6,041 nucleotides of DNA from Bdellovibrionales bacterium (GTDB lineage Bacteria > Bdellovibrionota > Bdellovibrionia > Bdellovibrionales > JAMPXM01). The DNA lies in the NCBI GenBank assembly GCA_005792225.1, contig SXSP01000423.1, positions 1-6,041 of the forward strand. Reading direction: 5' to 3'. The notes under the pieces were generated by a model, which worked only from the letters and a program-made list of their open reading frames with translations, searched no databases and was not told the origin of the DNA. The translations under genes were made by a program, and so were the position numbers. Position 1 is the stretch's first letter. Each line of letters begins with the position of its first letter. This document shows, piece by piece, positions 1 through 5,795 of the stretch.

Positions 1-1580
1 ACGCTTCGGGCGAATCCACCGAAGCGATGAAAGAGGCCCAGCAAAAGATTCTTAGAAACGAAGTTGCGGCTCTGCAAGTCTGGGATGCGCTTCCCGAAGG
101 CAAAAAGCCGTCGGACGAATTCAAAATCGCTTTTAATAAAATATTGGGTACGACGGTTGTCTCTTTGGCCATCGAAGGGGAGAGCACCGTGCCTGCTTCA
201 TTCGCGATCCCGGTTCAACTTCCTTGGCCGCCGACGGATTCAGATTCGAAAGTTCAAAGAGTCGAAGCCAAAACTCTCGGTGAATATCTGAAGTCCTTGC
301 CGGAAACTTCGTGGCAGAAGCTTTTGAGCCTCTCTAAAGATCAAGTGGCATTGATGAGCCAGGCGTTCGGTGGATACGTCGCGACAACCCCGAGCTCGGC
401 GGCTGAGACGAAGGTAGGCGTCCAAGTCACCGACGAAAATAAAAAGCGCGTGATGGAGATCGCGAAGTACGCGAAAAATGCGCTCTTGGACGAAATTCTC
501 CGAGGGCGGAGCTATGAATCGCTGAACGCAGATGAAAAATCGCAGTTTCAGAAAATTAATCAGGTGGGAATGGCAGACTTCGCGGAAAGCGCGGATTTGC
601 CAGCTTGTAATGGGGTGACGCCAAATGCGTTCTATATAACGTCGGCACATAAAATCGTTATTTGTCCGAGCCTCGCGAGGTATCCCTCGAGCCATCTCGC
701 ATTGGTGCTTGCGCATGAGATGGCTCATTCGATCGATTCCTGCTGCATGCACTATCCGCTCATCAAGGTGAATCGCTCGAAGGTTGCAAGCATCTCGATG
801 AATGCGACCCAAATGCCTGAGACATTCAAAAAAAACCCGGACCGACAGACTGTCCACTCAATGTTGACGAACACCGAGGATCTCTCGAATTTACAGCTGA
901 ACTTTTTGATTTCAGCTCCGACGGTTGTGAAGGAGATGGAAGCAGAAGGATATTTCGAGACCCTTGCTCAAGGCATTCCTCACAATCGCAATCCTCAATT
1001 GGCGACATATAATTGCCTAGCAAACCTAGGTAATTATCGAAGATCGACACCGGAAGAGCGCCAGGCAACCGCGCGGGAGTTCGCGGATTACATTCAAGCC
1101 AAAAATAAAGCCAAAAATCGCACCGAAATCGAGCAGATGACAAGAGAGTTCATAAGTAGGTATCCCGACTGCAACGGAAATCTGTCGGGGTTGTCCATGA
1201 TGAGCGAGGTAATGGCAGATGCTTGGGCGTCCAAAGTCGTCGGGCGATGGCTGACAGACTACCCTCCCCAAAATGAATCAGAGAAGATCGCCTTGATCGG
1301 TATTTTTGTCCACGGCGTTTGCAAAGATGAACCATTCACTTCCAAGATTTATTATCCCACTAACATCGTAGCGGTCGCGAAATTGCGAACAGACCAAAGC
1401 CACGGTGATCCGATCTCGAGATTCAACGACATTTTTCTCACCGAACCGAGAGTTCAGGCGGCGCTCGGCTGTAAACCAGACAGCAATAAAATTTGTATGA
1501 GGGGTTTCGGGACGCTCGGGAAATTCAAGTCGTCCCAAGAAAACTCGGCGCCGAGAACAGAGCGGGGAGTAACCAAATGA
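1..1580 (+). CDS. Predicted secreted zinc metalloprotease A1 (5' end cut by window edge)
   Basis: The frame is open from base 3 with no stop before the first ATG at 27, and the residues before it (ASGESTEA) read on smoothly. The gene therefore most likely starts outside the window. By alignment with its paralog A2 (2091-3941), roughly 95-100 N-terminal residues, including a signal peptide, should lie upstream. Counting from the ATG at 27, the visible blocks are LPWPP at 65-69, an NALLDEILRGR helix block near 151-161, HEMAH at 230-234 (bases 714-728) followed by S-I-D, and E394-V-M-A-D398-A-W400. HExxH is the zinc-binding and catalytic motif of zincins. The later Glu in E-x3-D could be the third zinc ligand, as in gluzincins; HE..H..D together with E..AD recalls family M13. 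Nine cysteines are visible and eight match A2, which suggests disulphides outside the cytoplasm. The stop overlaps the B1 start (ATGA). The protease call is inferred from motifs; substrate and family are unknown. Confidence 0.8.
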   Translation, partial: ASGESTEAMKEAQQKILRNEVAALQVWDALPEGKKPSDEFKIAFNKILGTTVVSLAIEGESTVPASFAIPVQLPWPPTDSDSKVQRVEAKTLGEYLKSLPETSWQKLLSLSKDQVALMSQAFGGYVATTPSSAAETKVGVQVTDENKKRVMEIAKYAKNALLDEILRGRSYESLNADEKSQFQKINQVGMADFAESADLPACNGVTPNAFYITSAHKIVICPSLARYPSSHLALVLAHEMAHSIDSCCMHYPLIKVNRSKVASISMNATQMPETFKKNPDRQTVHSMLTNTEDLSNLQLNFLISAPTVVKEMEAEGYFETLAQGIPHNRNPQLATYNCLANLGNYRRSTPEERQATAREFADYIQAKNKAKNRTEIEQMTREFISRYPDCNGNLSGLSMMSEVMADAWASKVVGRWLTDYPPQNESEKIALIGIFVHGVCKDEPFTSKIYYPTNIVAVAKLRTDQSHGDPISRFNDIFLTEPRVQAALGCKPDSNKICMRGFGTLGKFKSSQENSAPRTERGVTK

Positions 1581-2005
1581 AGTACGCGATCTTGACTCTC
1601 TTCTTGCTGATGCCGTTCGTCGCTCGCGCGAGCAAAGCCGTCGACGTGCGCGGAAAACAGACGGTGGCAAAGCAGCATCTCGCGGTGAGCTTTGGTCATA
1701 AGACCAACGAGAAGATCCTCTTTGAGATTTCGCGCTTCGATGGGGCGCCAATTTATCTCGGTGCTTATCTCATCGACGGACGGATTGTTTCGCGAAGCGT
1801 GCTCACGGCCGGTATTTACAGGAAGTTCGTGGATCAGTTCGAGCGCATTGATGCTCCGGCGGCAACCACCCGCTGTGCGCAGGCGCTTATCGTTGAAAGA
1901 TCGCCGGCGTCTGAAAAAGCAATTTGTCTTGAGGGGCTTCCGCCTGCGACGAACAAGCAACTTTCGAAGTGGTGGCTCGACTCTCGTCGCATCCTGGGTA
2001 TTTGA
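1577..2005 (+). CDS. Small secreted two-cysteine protein B1, partner of A1
   Basis: This gene encodes 142 residues. The start is the ATG at 1577, which overlaps the A1 stop by four bases (ATGA) and has GGAG at 1566-1569 with a 7-base spacer. An in-frame TTG at 1493 would add residues ahead of a clean signal peptide and is rejected. Residues 1-18 look like a Sec signal peptide (short basic start, Leu/Phe-rich core, A-R-A before S19). The mature part has two cysteines, C100 and C117, that could form one disulphide. Motifs shared with B2 (3938-4393) are Y-x-I-[DE]-G-R-[IL]-V at 64-71, FE at 88-89, TRCA at 98-101, and a C-terminus WL-[DE]-x-R-x2-L-x-I at 133-142. I recognise no domain. Its coupling to A1, repeated in the second module, suggests a dedicated partner such as an inhibitor, chaperone or subunit; that role is inference. 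Confidence 0.85.
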   Translation: MKYAILTLFLLMPFVARASKAVDVRGKQTVAKQHLAVSFGHKTNEKILFEISRFDGAPIYLGAYLIDGRIVSRSVLTAGIYRKFVDQFERIDAPAATTRCAQALIVERSPASEKAICLEGLPPATNKQLSKWWLDSRRILGI

Positions 2006-2021
2006 GGCTCTCCGCTCGAAA

Positions 2022-2046
2022 GCCCAGAATTCCGTTAATTTTGGGT
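2022..2046 (+). other. Hairpin between the two A-B modules
   Basis: In the 85-base gap between B1 and A2, CCCAGAATT (2023-2031) can pair with AATTTTGGG (2037-2045) around the five-base loop CCGTT. This gives a nine-base-pair stem with one G-U pair, extendable by a further G-U at 2022/2046. The stem is only moderately GC-rich and no T-run follows, so it is not a standard intrinsic terminator. It could be a processing or stability element that separates the two modules in a shared transcript, or it could be chance. The rest of the gap shows no convincing promoter; TGCTAGGAC at 2046-2054 only faintly resembles an extended -10 element and has no good -35 partner. Confidence 0.4.
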
Positions 2047-2082
2047 GCTAGGACTTTCCCACACCAAGGTCAGCGCGCGAAA

Positions 2083-2094
2083 ATGGGAGGATGA
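2083..2094 (+). promoter_or_regulatory. Unusual ribosome binding site abutting the A2 start, with a three-codon overlapping ORF
   Basis: GGGAGG (2085-2090) touches the A2 start codon at 2091 with no spacer, whereas the other starts in this window have 5-7 bases. No alternative in-frame start exists upstream, because the frame is closed by TAG at 2049-2051 with no ATG, GTG or TTG between. The same bases also form ATG-GGA-GGA-TGA (2083-2094), a three-codon ORF whose stop overlaps the A2 ATG. A2 may therefore be started inefficiently or by termination-reinitiation. AAGG at 2066-2069 is too distant to be a normal site. Confidence 0.4.
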
Positions 2095-3941
2095 AGAAAA
2101 CTCCATTCGCGATCTCGATCGTTTTGATTCCTCACCTCGCGTTCGCGCAGGTTCCGAAAGTCTCGTCGGCTCCCGCAGCCCCGCAATGCAGCCTCGAAGG
2201 ATTAACCGACGACTGCGAGTTCTTTAAGAAAAACGCGAATAAACAAACCATCATGTTGCCTGATGGAACTGGATTTCCGAATCCGCTCACGACGATGCCG
2301 TTAAAGCCGGCACGTGATCCGCATATGCATGGGGAAGTCGCGAACCGTCCGATGATGGGCATGGAGGACCCGGGGGCTGCCTACGAAAATGTATCGAGGC
2401 AGATCATGACCACGGGGGCGAGAGCCCTGCGCGTTTGGAAGAGCCTTCCGAGCAAAAAAGTTTCGCCGCAGTTTCAAACGGCTTTCAATCATTTGCCGCC
2501 GCTCCCTGCGTTTGAAGCATGGTCGGGCTTACGACCTCAGCCGCTTCCGCCGGGTTTTCCTCCGCCACCCAAAACCGTTGTGCTGCCGTGGCCTCCGTCT
2601 GACGTGAATTCGCGTCTCGTTCGCGTCAGAGTCACGGATGTTGTGGACTACTTGAACACGCTTCCCACCAGACAACGAAATCAGATGAGGGCCATCTTCA
2701 GAGATCGATCGCGGTTGTTTAGCGATATGGCGGGTCTCGAGGAGCAGCTCTACATGATGTCGAACGGGCAGCAAGGACCACCAGCGGCCAACCCCATGGG
2801 GAGCCCGATGGAACAGGCGCAAGGACCCGGAATCCATCCTAAGCTGCAAAGCTTTTTCGCTTATGCTCAGAAAACCCTGCTCGAGGAGATTCTTAAAGGC
2901 CGCGATCTCTCTCGACTCTCCAAAGAGGAAAGGGGAGCGTACGAGCGAGTTAAATCGGTGAAGCTCATTCCACCCGAACCGCAAGATTGCATAACTCCAT
3001 TTCCAAATGGCTCTTTTAAACCGATGGATCACGCGATCACTCTCTGCCCGGGCCTTGAGGATTATCCCCATTCATTCGTGATGAGGCTGCTCGGTCACGA
3101 ACTCGCTCACTCGTTTGATCCTTGTGTTGAACTCATGCCTCTCATCAAGGGCACTCGAAAAATTCGCGAGCTTGCGGCCGATGAATCAAGCTGGCCGGAT
3201 GAGATTAGAAAAAATCCAGATTTGCTGGAGGCGGCTCGACTCGTCCGAACGAATCCTTCGGAATACAGCAGCTTCGCTCCTATCGTCGAAATGAATGATC
3301 CAAAGTCGATCGAAAAGCTCGCAAAGCTCGGATACATCGACATTATCGCGCCCGCGGCTGATTCGAAGAAAAGCCCGAACGTTGCCGCCTATTCCTGCAT
3401 CCGCGACCAAGGTGGAATCAAAGAGGTCACCGAGAAAGATATAGAGTCGATCATCGAGAAGGCGGAAATTGCTCCCGCCGAGCGAGCGGCCTACGCGAAG
3501 AAGCTGAAGCCATATGCGCAATGTTTAGAGGCTCCCAATCATGTGGGCCATATGTGCGAAGCGATGAGCGATGCCTGGGGCTCGAAGGTTCTAGGTCGTT
3601 GGCTTTCGGAGAACCCGCCGAAGAGTGAAGCTGAACGAGTGGGGATCCTCGCTGTGGAGGCTCGAGTCTGCGCGAAAGGTTTATCAAGTCGACAGCTCAC
3701 CATTCGAGACATCGTGGAAAAAACTAAAGAAAAGGCCCTGTCGCCTCACCCCAGCATGAGAAGTCGAAGCAACAACATCGTCCTTCAGGAACCCCGCGTG
3801 CAGAAGGCCATCGGATGTGCTCCGACCAAAACCGAGGTTCAGTGCCTGACGAAGATCGGAACAAACGGTCCACTTCCCTCGAGCGGGGCTCCGACGAGAT
3901 CCCCCCGTACGCCGGTCGACTCTTCTAGGAGTGTGCAATGA
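2091..3941 (+). CDS. Predicted secreted zinc metalloprotease A2
   Basis: This gene encodes 616 residues and is the complete member of the pair with A1. Residues 1-19 form a Sec signal peptide (K2-K3, a hydrophobic core, A-F-A before Q20), so it acts in the periplasm or outside. Next comes a Pro/Met-rich N-terminal region with C33 and C42, which may be a propeptide. Further on are LPWPP (165-169), a Gln/Pro/Met-rich linker near 226-250, TLLEEILKGR near 262-271, HELAH at 336-340 (bases 3096-3110) followed by S-F-D343, and E490-A-M-S-D494-A-W496. HExxH and E-x3-D fit a gluzincin-type zinc site, with H336, H340 and E490 as likely ligands and E337 as the catalytic base; the H-to-E distance of 154 is longer than in M13 enzymes. 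Eight cysteines match A1. The stop overlaps the B2 start (ATGA). The fold and protease call are well motivated; substrate and family are unknown. A predatory or envelope-remodelling role is speculation. Confidence 0.85.
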   Translation: MKKTPFAISIVLIPHLAFAQVPKVSSAPAAPQCSLEGLTDDCEFFKKNANKQTIMLPDGTGFPNPLTTMPLKPARDPHMHGEVANRPMMGMEDPGAAYENVSRQIMTTGARALRVWKSLPSKKVSPQFQTAFNHLPPLPAFEAWSGLRPQPLPPGFPPPPKTVVLPWPPSDVNSRLVRVRVTDVVDYLNTLPTRQRNQMRAIFRDRSRLFSDMAGLEEQLYMMSNGQQGPPAANPMGSPMEQAQGPGIHPKLQSFFAYAQKTLLEEILKGRDLSRLSKEERGAYERVKSVKLIPPEPQDCITPFPNGSFKPMDHAITLCPGLEDYPHSFVMRLLGHELAHSFDPCVELMPLIKGTRKIRELAADESSWPDEIRKNPDLLEAARLVRTNPSEYSSFAPIVEMNDPKSIEKLAKLGYIDIIAPAADSKKSPNVAAYSCIRDQGGIKEVTEKDIESIIEKAEIAPAERAAYAKKLKPYAQCLEAPNHVGHMCEAMSDAWGSKVLGRWLSENPPKSEAERVGILAVEARVCAKGLSSRQLTIRDIVEKTKEKALSPHPSMRSRSNNIVLQEPRVQKAIGCAPTKTEVQCLTKIGTNGPLPSSGAPTRSPRTPVDSSRSVQ

Positions 3942-4393
3942 TGAACTCAGTTTTGTTGGCATCGCTGTTGTTTCTCAACGCCCACGCGGAGGAGGCGGGG
4001 AAACCCAGCCCTGATATCCAGGCGGATACCTTCTTCAAAATGTCGACGGGGAAAGAGGCTTCCGACACGGTTCTCATGTCGAGTTCGAAACTCGAAGGTG
4101 AGCAAGCGTATTTTATCTCGTATTCGATTGAAGGGCGACTCGTCCGAATCGGCGCCATGCCGCAAGAACATCAGGAGAGCCTCATCGCGAGGTTCGAAGA
4201 AGCGATTCCTTCGCAGAGGCAAAAGCGTCTGGAGACTCTCACCCGGTGCGCGGCTCCCTTGAAGATCAAATTCAAGAAAACCGCGGGCGGGGAAGTCGTC
4301 GCGCGCGATATGTGCCTCGACTCGGCCACTCGTCTCGAAAAAGAAGCGTTCGCAAAGATCTGGCTTGAGATCCGCGGGCTCCTCCGTATCTAA
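3938..4393 (+). CDS. Small secreted two-cysteine protein B2, partner of A2
   Basis: This gene encodes 151 residues. The ATG at 3938 overlaps the A2 stop (ATGA) and follows AGGAG (3927-3931) with a six-base spacer. A second ATG at 3941 is possible and would remove only one residue. Residues 1-17 look like a Sec signal peptide with A-H-A before E18. C104 and C126 are the only cysteines and match C100 and C117 of B1, although the loop between them is five residues longer. Shared motifs are Y-x-I-E-G-R-L-V (62-69), FE (86-87), TRCA (102-105) and the C-terminus W142-L-E-x-R-x2-L-x-I151. The mature N-terminal part diverges from B1, which would suit recognition of different A partners. I recognise no family. 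It converges with the CBS gene, leaving two bases between the stops. Confidence 0.85.
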   Translation: MMNSVLLASLLFLNAHAEEAGKPSPDIQADTFFKMSTGKEASDTVLMSSSKLEGEQAYFISYSIEGRLVRIGAMPQEHQESLIARFEEAIPSQRQKRLETLTRCAAPLKIKFKKTAGGEVVARDMCLDSATRLEKEAFAKIWLEIRGLLRI

Positions 4394-4395
4394 AG

Positions 4396-4893
4396 CTACT
4401 GGAGTCTCAATTCACGGGGGCGCTTGCGCGATGGCGCCGCCATTTGGGCGGCTTCCCTTTGAGCATCAGAAATCTCAACCACTTCCGTGAGTTCGTCGCT
4501 GAGAAGAGCCAAAATATTTTTCGCCGTAATGATTCCGACGAGGTGGCCGAGTTCGTTCACGACCGGCATTCGCGAAACGCCCATCTGGCGCATGGTTTGA
4601 ACAACTTCGTAAATGCCGTCGGTTTCCTTTGCGCAGATGGGATCTCGGGACATCACTTCTTCGACCGACATTTCCATCGCGCGTTCGGATCCACTCGCGA
4701 CACAGCCGATCGCGATGTCTCGGTCCGTGATGAGTCCGACGGGAACGAACGCGTCCCGCATTCCATCACTCCTTAATCTCCGAACTACGACGACGTTTCC
4801 GATATGACGATCTCGCATGAGGGCCGCGGCCTTCGTTACCGGTTCGTCCTGAGTGAGGGTGACAACGTCCGTCTTGTAGAATCCCCTGAGCAT
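4396..4893 (-). CDS. Two-CBS-domain protein
   Basis: This gene encodes 165 residues from the ATG at 4893. That start has AGGAGG five bases upstream. In-frame ATGs at 4971, 4950 and 4917 have no comparable site, and the residues they would add do not look like part of a CBS domain. CBS1 covers about residues 8-62 and contains GLITDRDI (53-60). CBS2 covers about 78-133 and contains MGVSRMPV and LVGIITAKNIL. The C-terminal tail (about 140-165) is Arg- and Gln-rich and probably disordered. CBS pairs form Bateman modules that bind adenine nucleotides such as AMP or ATP and act as sensors. No catalytic or DNA-binding domain is attached, so this is a stand-alone cytoplasmic module whose partner is not visible. 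It is divergently arranged with the membrane gene at 5027, which may share regulation with it. Confidence 0.9.
   Translation of the reverse strand: MLRGFYKTDVVTLTQDEPVTKAAALMRDRHIGNVVVVRRLRSDGMRDAFVPVGLITDRDIAIGCVASGSERAMEMSVEEVMSRDPICAKETDGIYEVVQTMRQMGVSRMPVVNELGHLVGIITAKNILALLSDELTEVVEISDAQREAAQMAAPSRKRPRELRLQ
4436..4460 (+). terminator. Candidate terminator for the A-B operon, inside the 3' end of the CBS gene
   Basis: GCCGCC (4436-4441) and GGCGGC (4447-4452) form a six-base-pair GC stem with loop ATTTG, followed on the + strand by TTCCCTTT. It lies about 43 bases past the B2 stop, within the convergent coding region. The tail is pyrimidine-rich rather than a clean T-run, so this is a weak candidate. 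Confidence 0.3.
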
Positions 4894-5026
4894 ATCTGCC
4901 TCCTCGCGATAGCTCATCTTATCGCCGTGAGCGAAGAGGAAGTTTGTCATCTCGTGAAGGCTTGTTGTCATTCCCGCGATTGACCCTTGGCCTCGGATCG
5001 ATAAGTCTTTGAACTGGAGGATAAAG
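4894..5026. promoter_or_regulatory. Divergent intergenic region with candidate promoters
   Basis: These 133 bases separate the CBS gene (-) from the membrane gene (+) and should contain both promoters. The heptamer CGATAAG occurs once on each strand, at 4999-5005 (+) and 4924-4918 (-), with 21 and 24 bases respectively between it and the start codon. That is a sensible place for -10 elements (GATAAG matches TATAAT at four of six positions). On the + strand TTGACC (4980-4985) could be a -35, but the spacing to GATAAG is only 14. On the - strand no good -35 at standard spacing is seen. The promoter assignments are tentative; the region itself is well defined if the start at 4893 is right. Confidence 0.35.
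4899..4904 (-). promoter_or_regulatory. Strong Shine-Dalgarno that sets the CBS gene start
   Basis: AGGAGG reads on the minus strand from 4904 to 4899, five bases before the ATG at 4893. It is the strongest ribosome binding site near any candidate start of this gene, and it is why the shorter 165-residue form is preferred over the 191-residue form starting at 4971. Confidence 0.75.
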
Positions 5027-5758
5027 ATGAGTGCAGTTCCGAGTTACATTAGCTTCTCATTTATCGCGATCGTCGCGGTGATGTACTCAACCCTCGTTAT
5101 GGGCGTGTTTTATGCGCGAAACCGGGCCGGCGATACGTCGCCGATCCCAAACTATGTCATGAGATTTTGTGTTGGGGGTTTCCTTTTAGTCACAGGCTTT
5201 TTAGCACTTCAGGGGTTCTTCGCCGACTTCAATACGATCCCGCCGAGAATTGCCGTCGCCGCGGGACTCGGTCTCGGCGGTGCCGCTCTTTTCGCGTTTC
5301 ATCGGAAAGTGGGTCAATGGCTTCAGTTCGTCCCGCAGAGTTGGATCATCGCCGCTCAAACGTTTCGGTTGTTTGTCGAAGTCGTTCTCTTTTTTCTCGC
5401 GACGACACCCGTTCTATCGAAACTCATGACTTTTGAAGGTCGCAATTTCGACATTCTCATCGGAGTGACTGCTCCCATCCTCGCCTTTTACGTGCACAAG
5501 AAAAAGAAGACGCCCGAAAAGGTCCGCGGTCTCGTCGTGGGGTGGAACATCGCCGGCATGGTGATTCTGGCGAACACTGTTTTTCACGGGATTTTCTCGA
5601 CCCCGTCGCCGATGCGTCTCTTTGATGCGAATCCGCCGACGACCGCGATCGGATTCTTTCCGTACGTGTGGCTGCCTGCGTACTTGGTTCCGTATGCCTT
5701 TCTCCTGCACTTCCTCAGCTTGAGAAAAGCGAGCCTCGAAAAACAAAAGCAGGCTTGA
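5027..5758 (+). CDS. Orphan multi-pass membrane protein, about seven transmembrane segments
   Basis: This gene encodes 243 residues. The ATG at 5027 is chosen because GGAGG (5016-5020) lies six bases upstream. An in-frame TTG at 5009 would place that site inside the coding sequence. Hydrophobic segments lie at about 7-29, 46-66, 75-92, 106-130, 141-157, 167-189 and 207-231. Positive charges cluster after segments 1 (R31, R33), 3 (H92-R-K), 5 (H157 followed by four Lys) and 7 (R233-K), so the positive-inside rule predicts N-terminus outside and C-terminus in the cytoplasm. Notable residues are R114 and E118 in segment 4 and a conserved-looking FEGRNFDIL loop at 136-144 before segment 5. I recognise no family, so no transport or enzyme function is assigned. 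It is probably monocistronic, as a terminator overlaps its stop. Confidence 0.85.
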   Translation: MSAVPSYISFSFIAIVAVMYSTLVMGVFYARNRAGDTSPIPNYVMRFCVGGFLLVTGFLALQGFFADFNTIPPRIAVAAGLGLGGAALFAFHRKVGQWLQFVPQSWIIAAQTFRLFVEVVLFFLATTPVLSKLMTFEGRNFDILIGVTAPILAFYVHKKKKTPEKVRGLVVGWNIAGMVILANTVFHGIFSTPSPMRLFDANPPTTAIGFFPYVWLPAYLVPYAFLLHFLSLRKASLEKQKQA

Positions 5759-5768
5759 GGCCTGCTTT
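5746..5768. terminator. Bidirectional intrinsic terminator overlapping the stop codon of the membrane gene
   Basis: AAAGCAGGC-type sequence at 5746-5754 pairs with 5760-5768 in a nine-base-pair stem around the loop TTGAG (5755-5759). The TGA stop of the membrane gene (5756-5758) is in the loop. On the + strand the stem is followed by TTCATTCTT. On the - strand it is followed by TTTTGTTTTTCG, a better T-run, which would terminate the GcvH-like gene coming from the right. One hairpin therefore serves two convergent genes. Confidence 0.75.
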
Positions 5769-5795
5769 CATTCTTACTCGTTGCTTATTCGTCAA

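Larger units (their letters stand above)
1..4393 (+). repeat. Tandem duplication of a two-gene A-B module
   Basis: Two copies of the same gene pair follow each other: A1-B1 (1-2005) and A2-B2 (2091-4393). The copies are diverged and I see the duplication at the protein level rather than as long DNA repeats. A1 cysteines 194, 213, 239 and 330 and the first His of HExxH (230) sit exactly 106 residues before their A2 counterparts (300, 319, 345, 436, 336). The Glu 394/490 and cysteines 382/478, 432/527, 482/576 and 490/585 sit 94-96 apart. Both pairs keep the ATGA overlap. Duplication of the pair as a unit, or recruitment of two homologous pairs, implies that A and B are functionally linked. Confidence 0.8.

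Noticed and set aside
27..29. ATG at 27 as the true start of A1
   Set aside because: The frame is open upstream to the window edge, no ribosome binding site precedes the ATG, and A2 has about 97 more residues, including a signal peptide, before the equivalent point.
828..835. Run of eight A in A1 forming A-AAA-AAC, a classical -1 slippery sequence
   Set aside because: All later A1 motifs (E-x3-D, cysteines 330-490) are in the zero frame and align with A2, and A2 has a similar Lys-Asn codon run without the full slippery site. No frameshift product is needed.
1493..1576. Upstream TTG extension of B1
   Set aside because: It would bury the Sec signal peptide and lies wholly inside A1; the ATG at 1577 has a good ribosome binding site and the same ATGA overlap as B2.
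240..2492. Long open frames opposite or out of phase with A1, B1 and A2, such as 240-857 and 1454-1960 on the minus strand
   Set aside because: They have Arg/Ser-rich compositions with no domain, signal peptide or sensible start, and lie fully opposite genes supported by paralogy.
4894..4971. N-terminal 26-residue extension of the CBS protein from the ATG at 4971
   Set aside because: There is no ribosome binding site there, whereas AGGAGG sits five bases before the ATG at 4893. The extension cannot be fully excluded.
5009..5026. TTG at 5009 as the membrane-gene start
   Set aside because: The strong GGAGG at 5016-5020 would lie inside the coding sequence; it is ideally spaced for the ATG at 5027.
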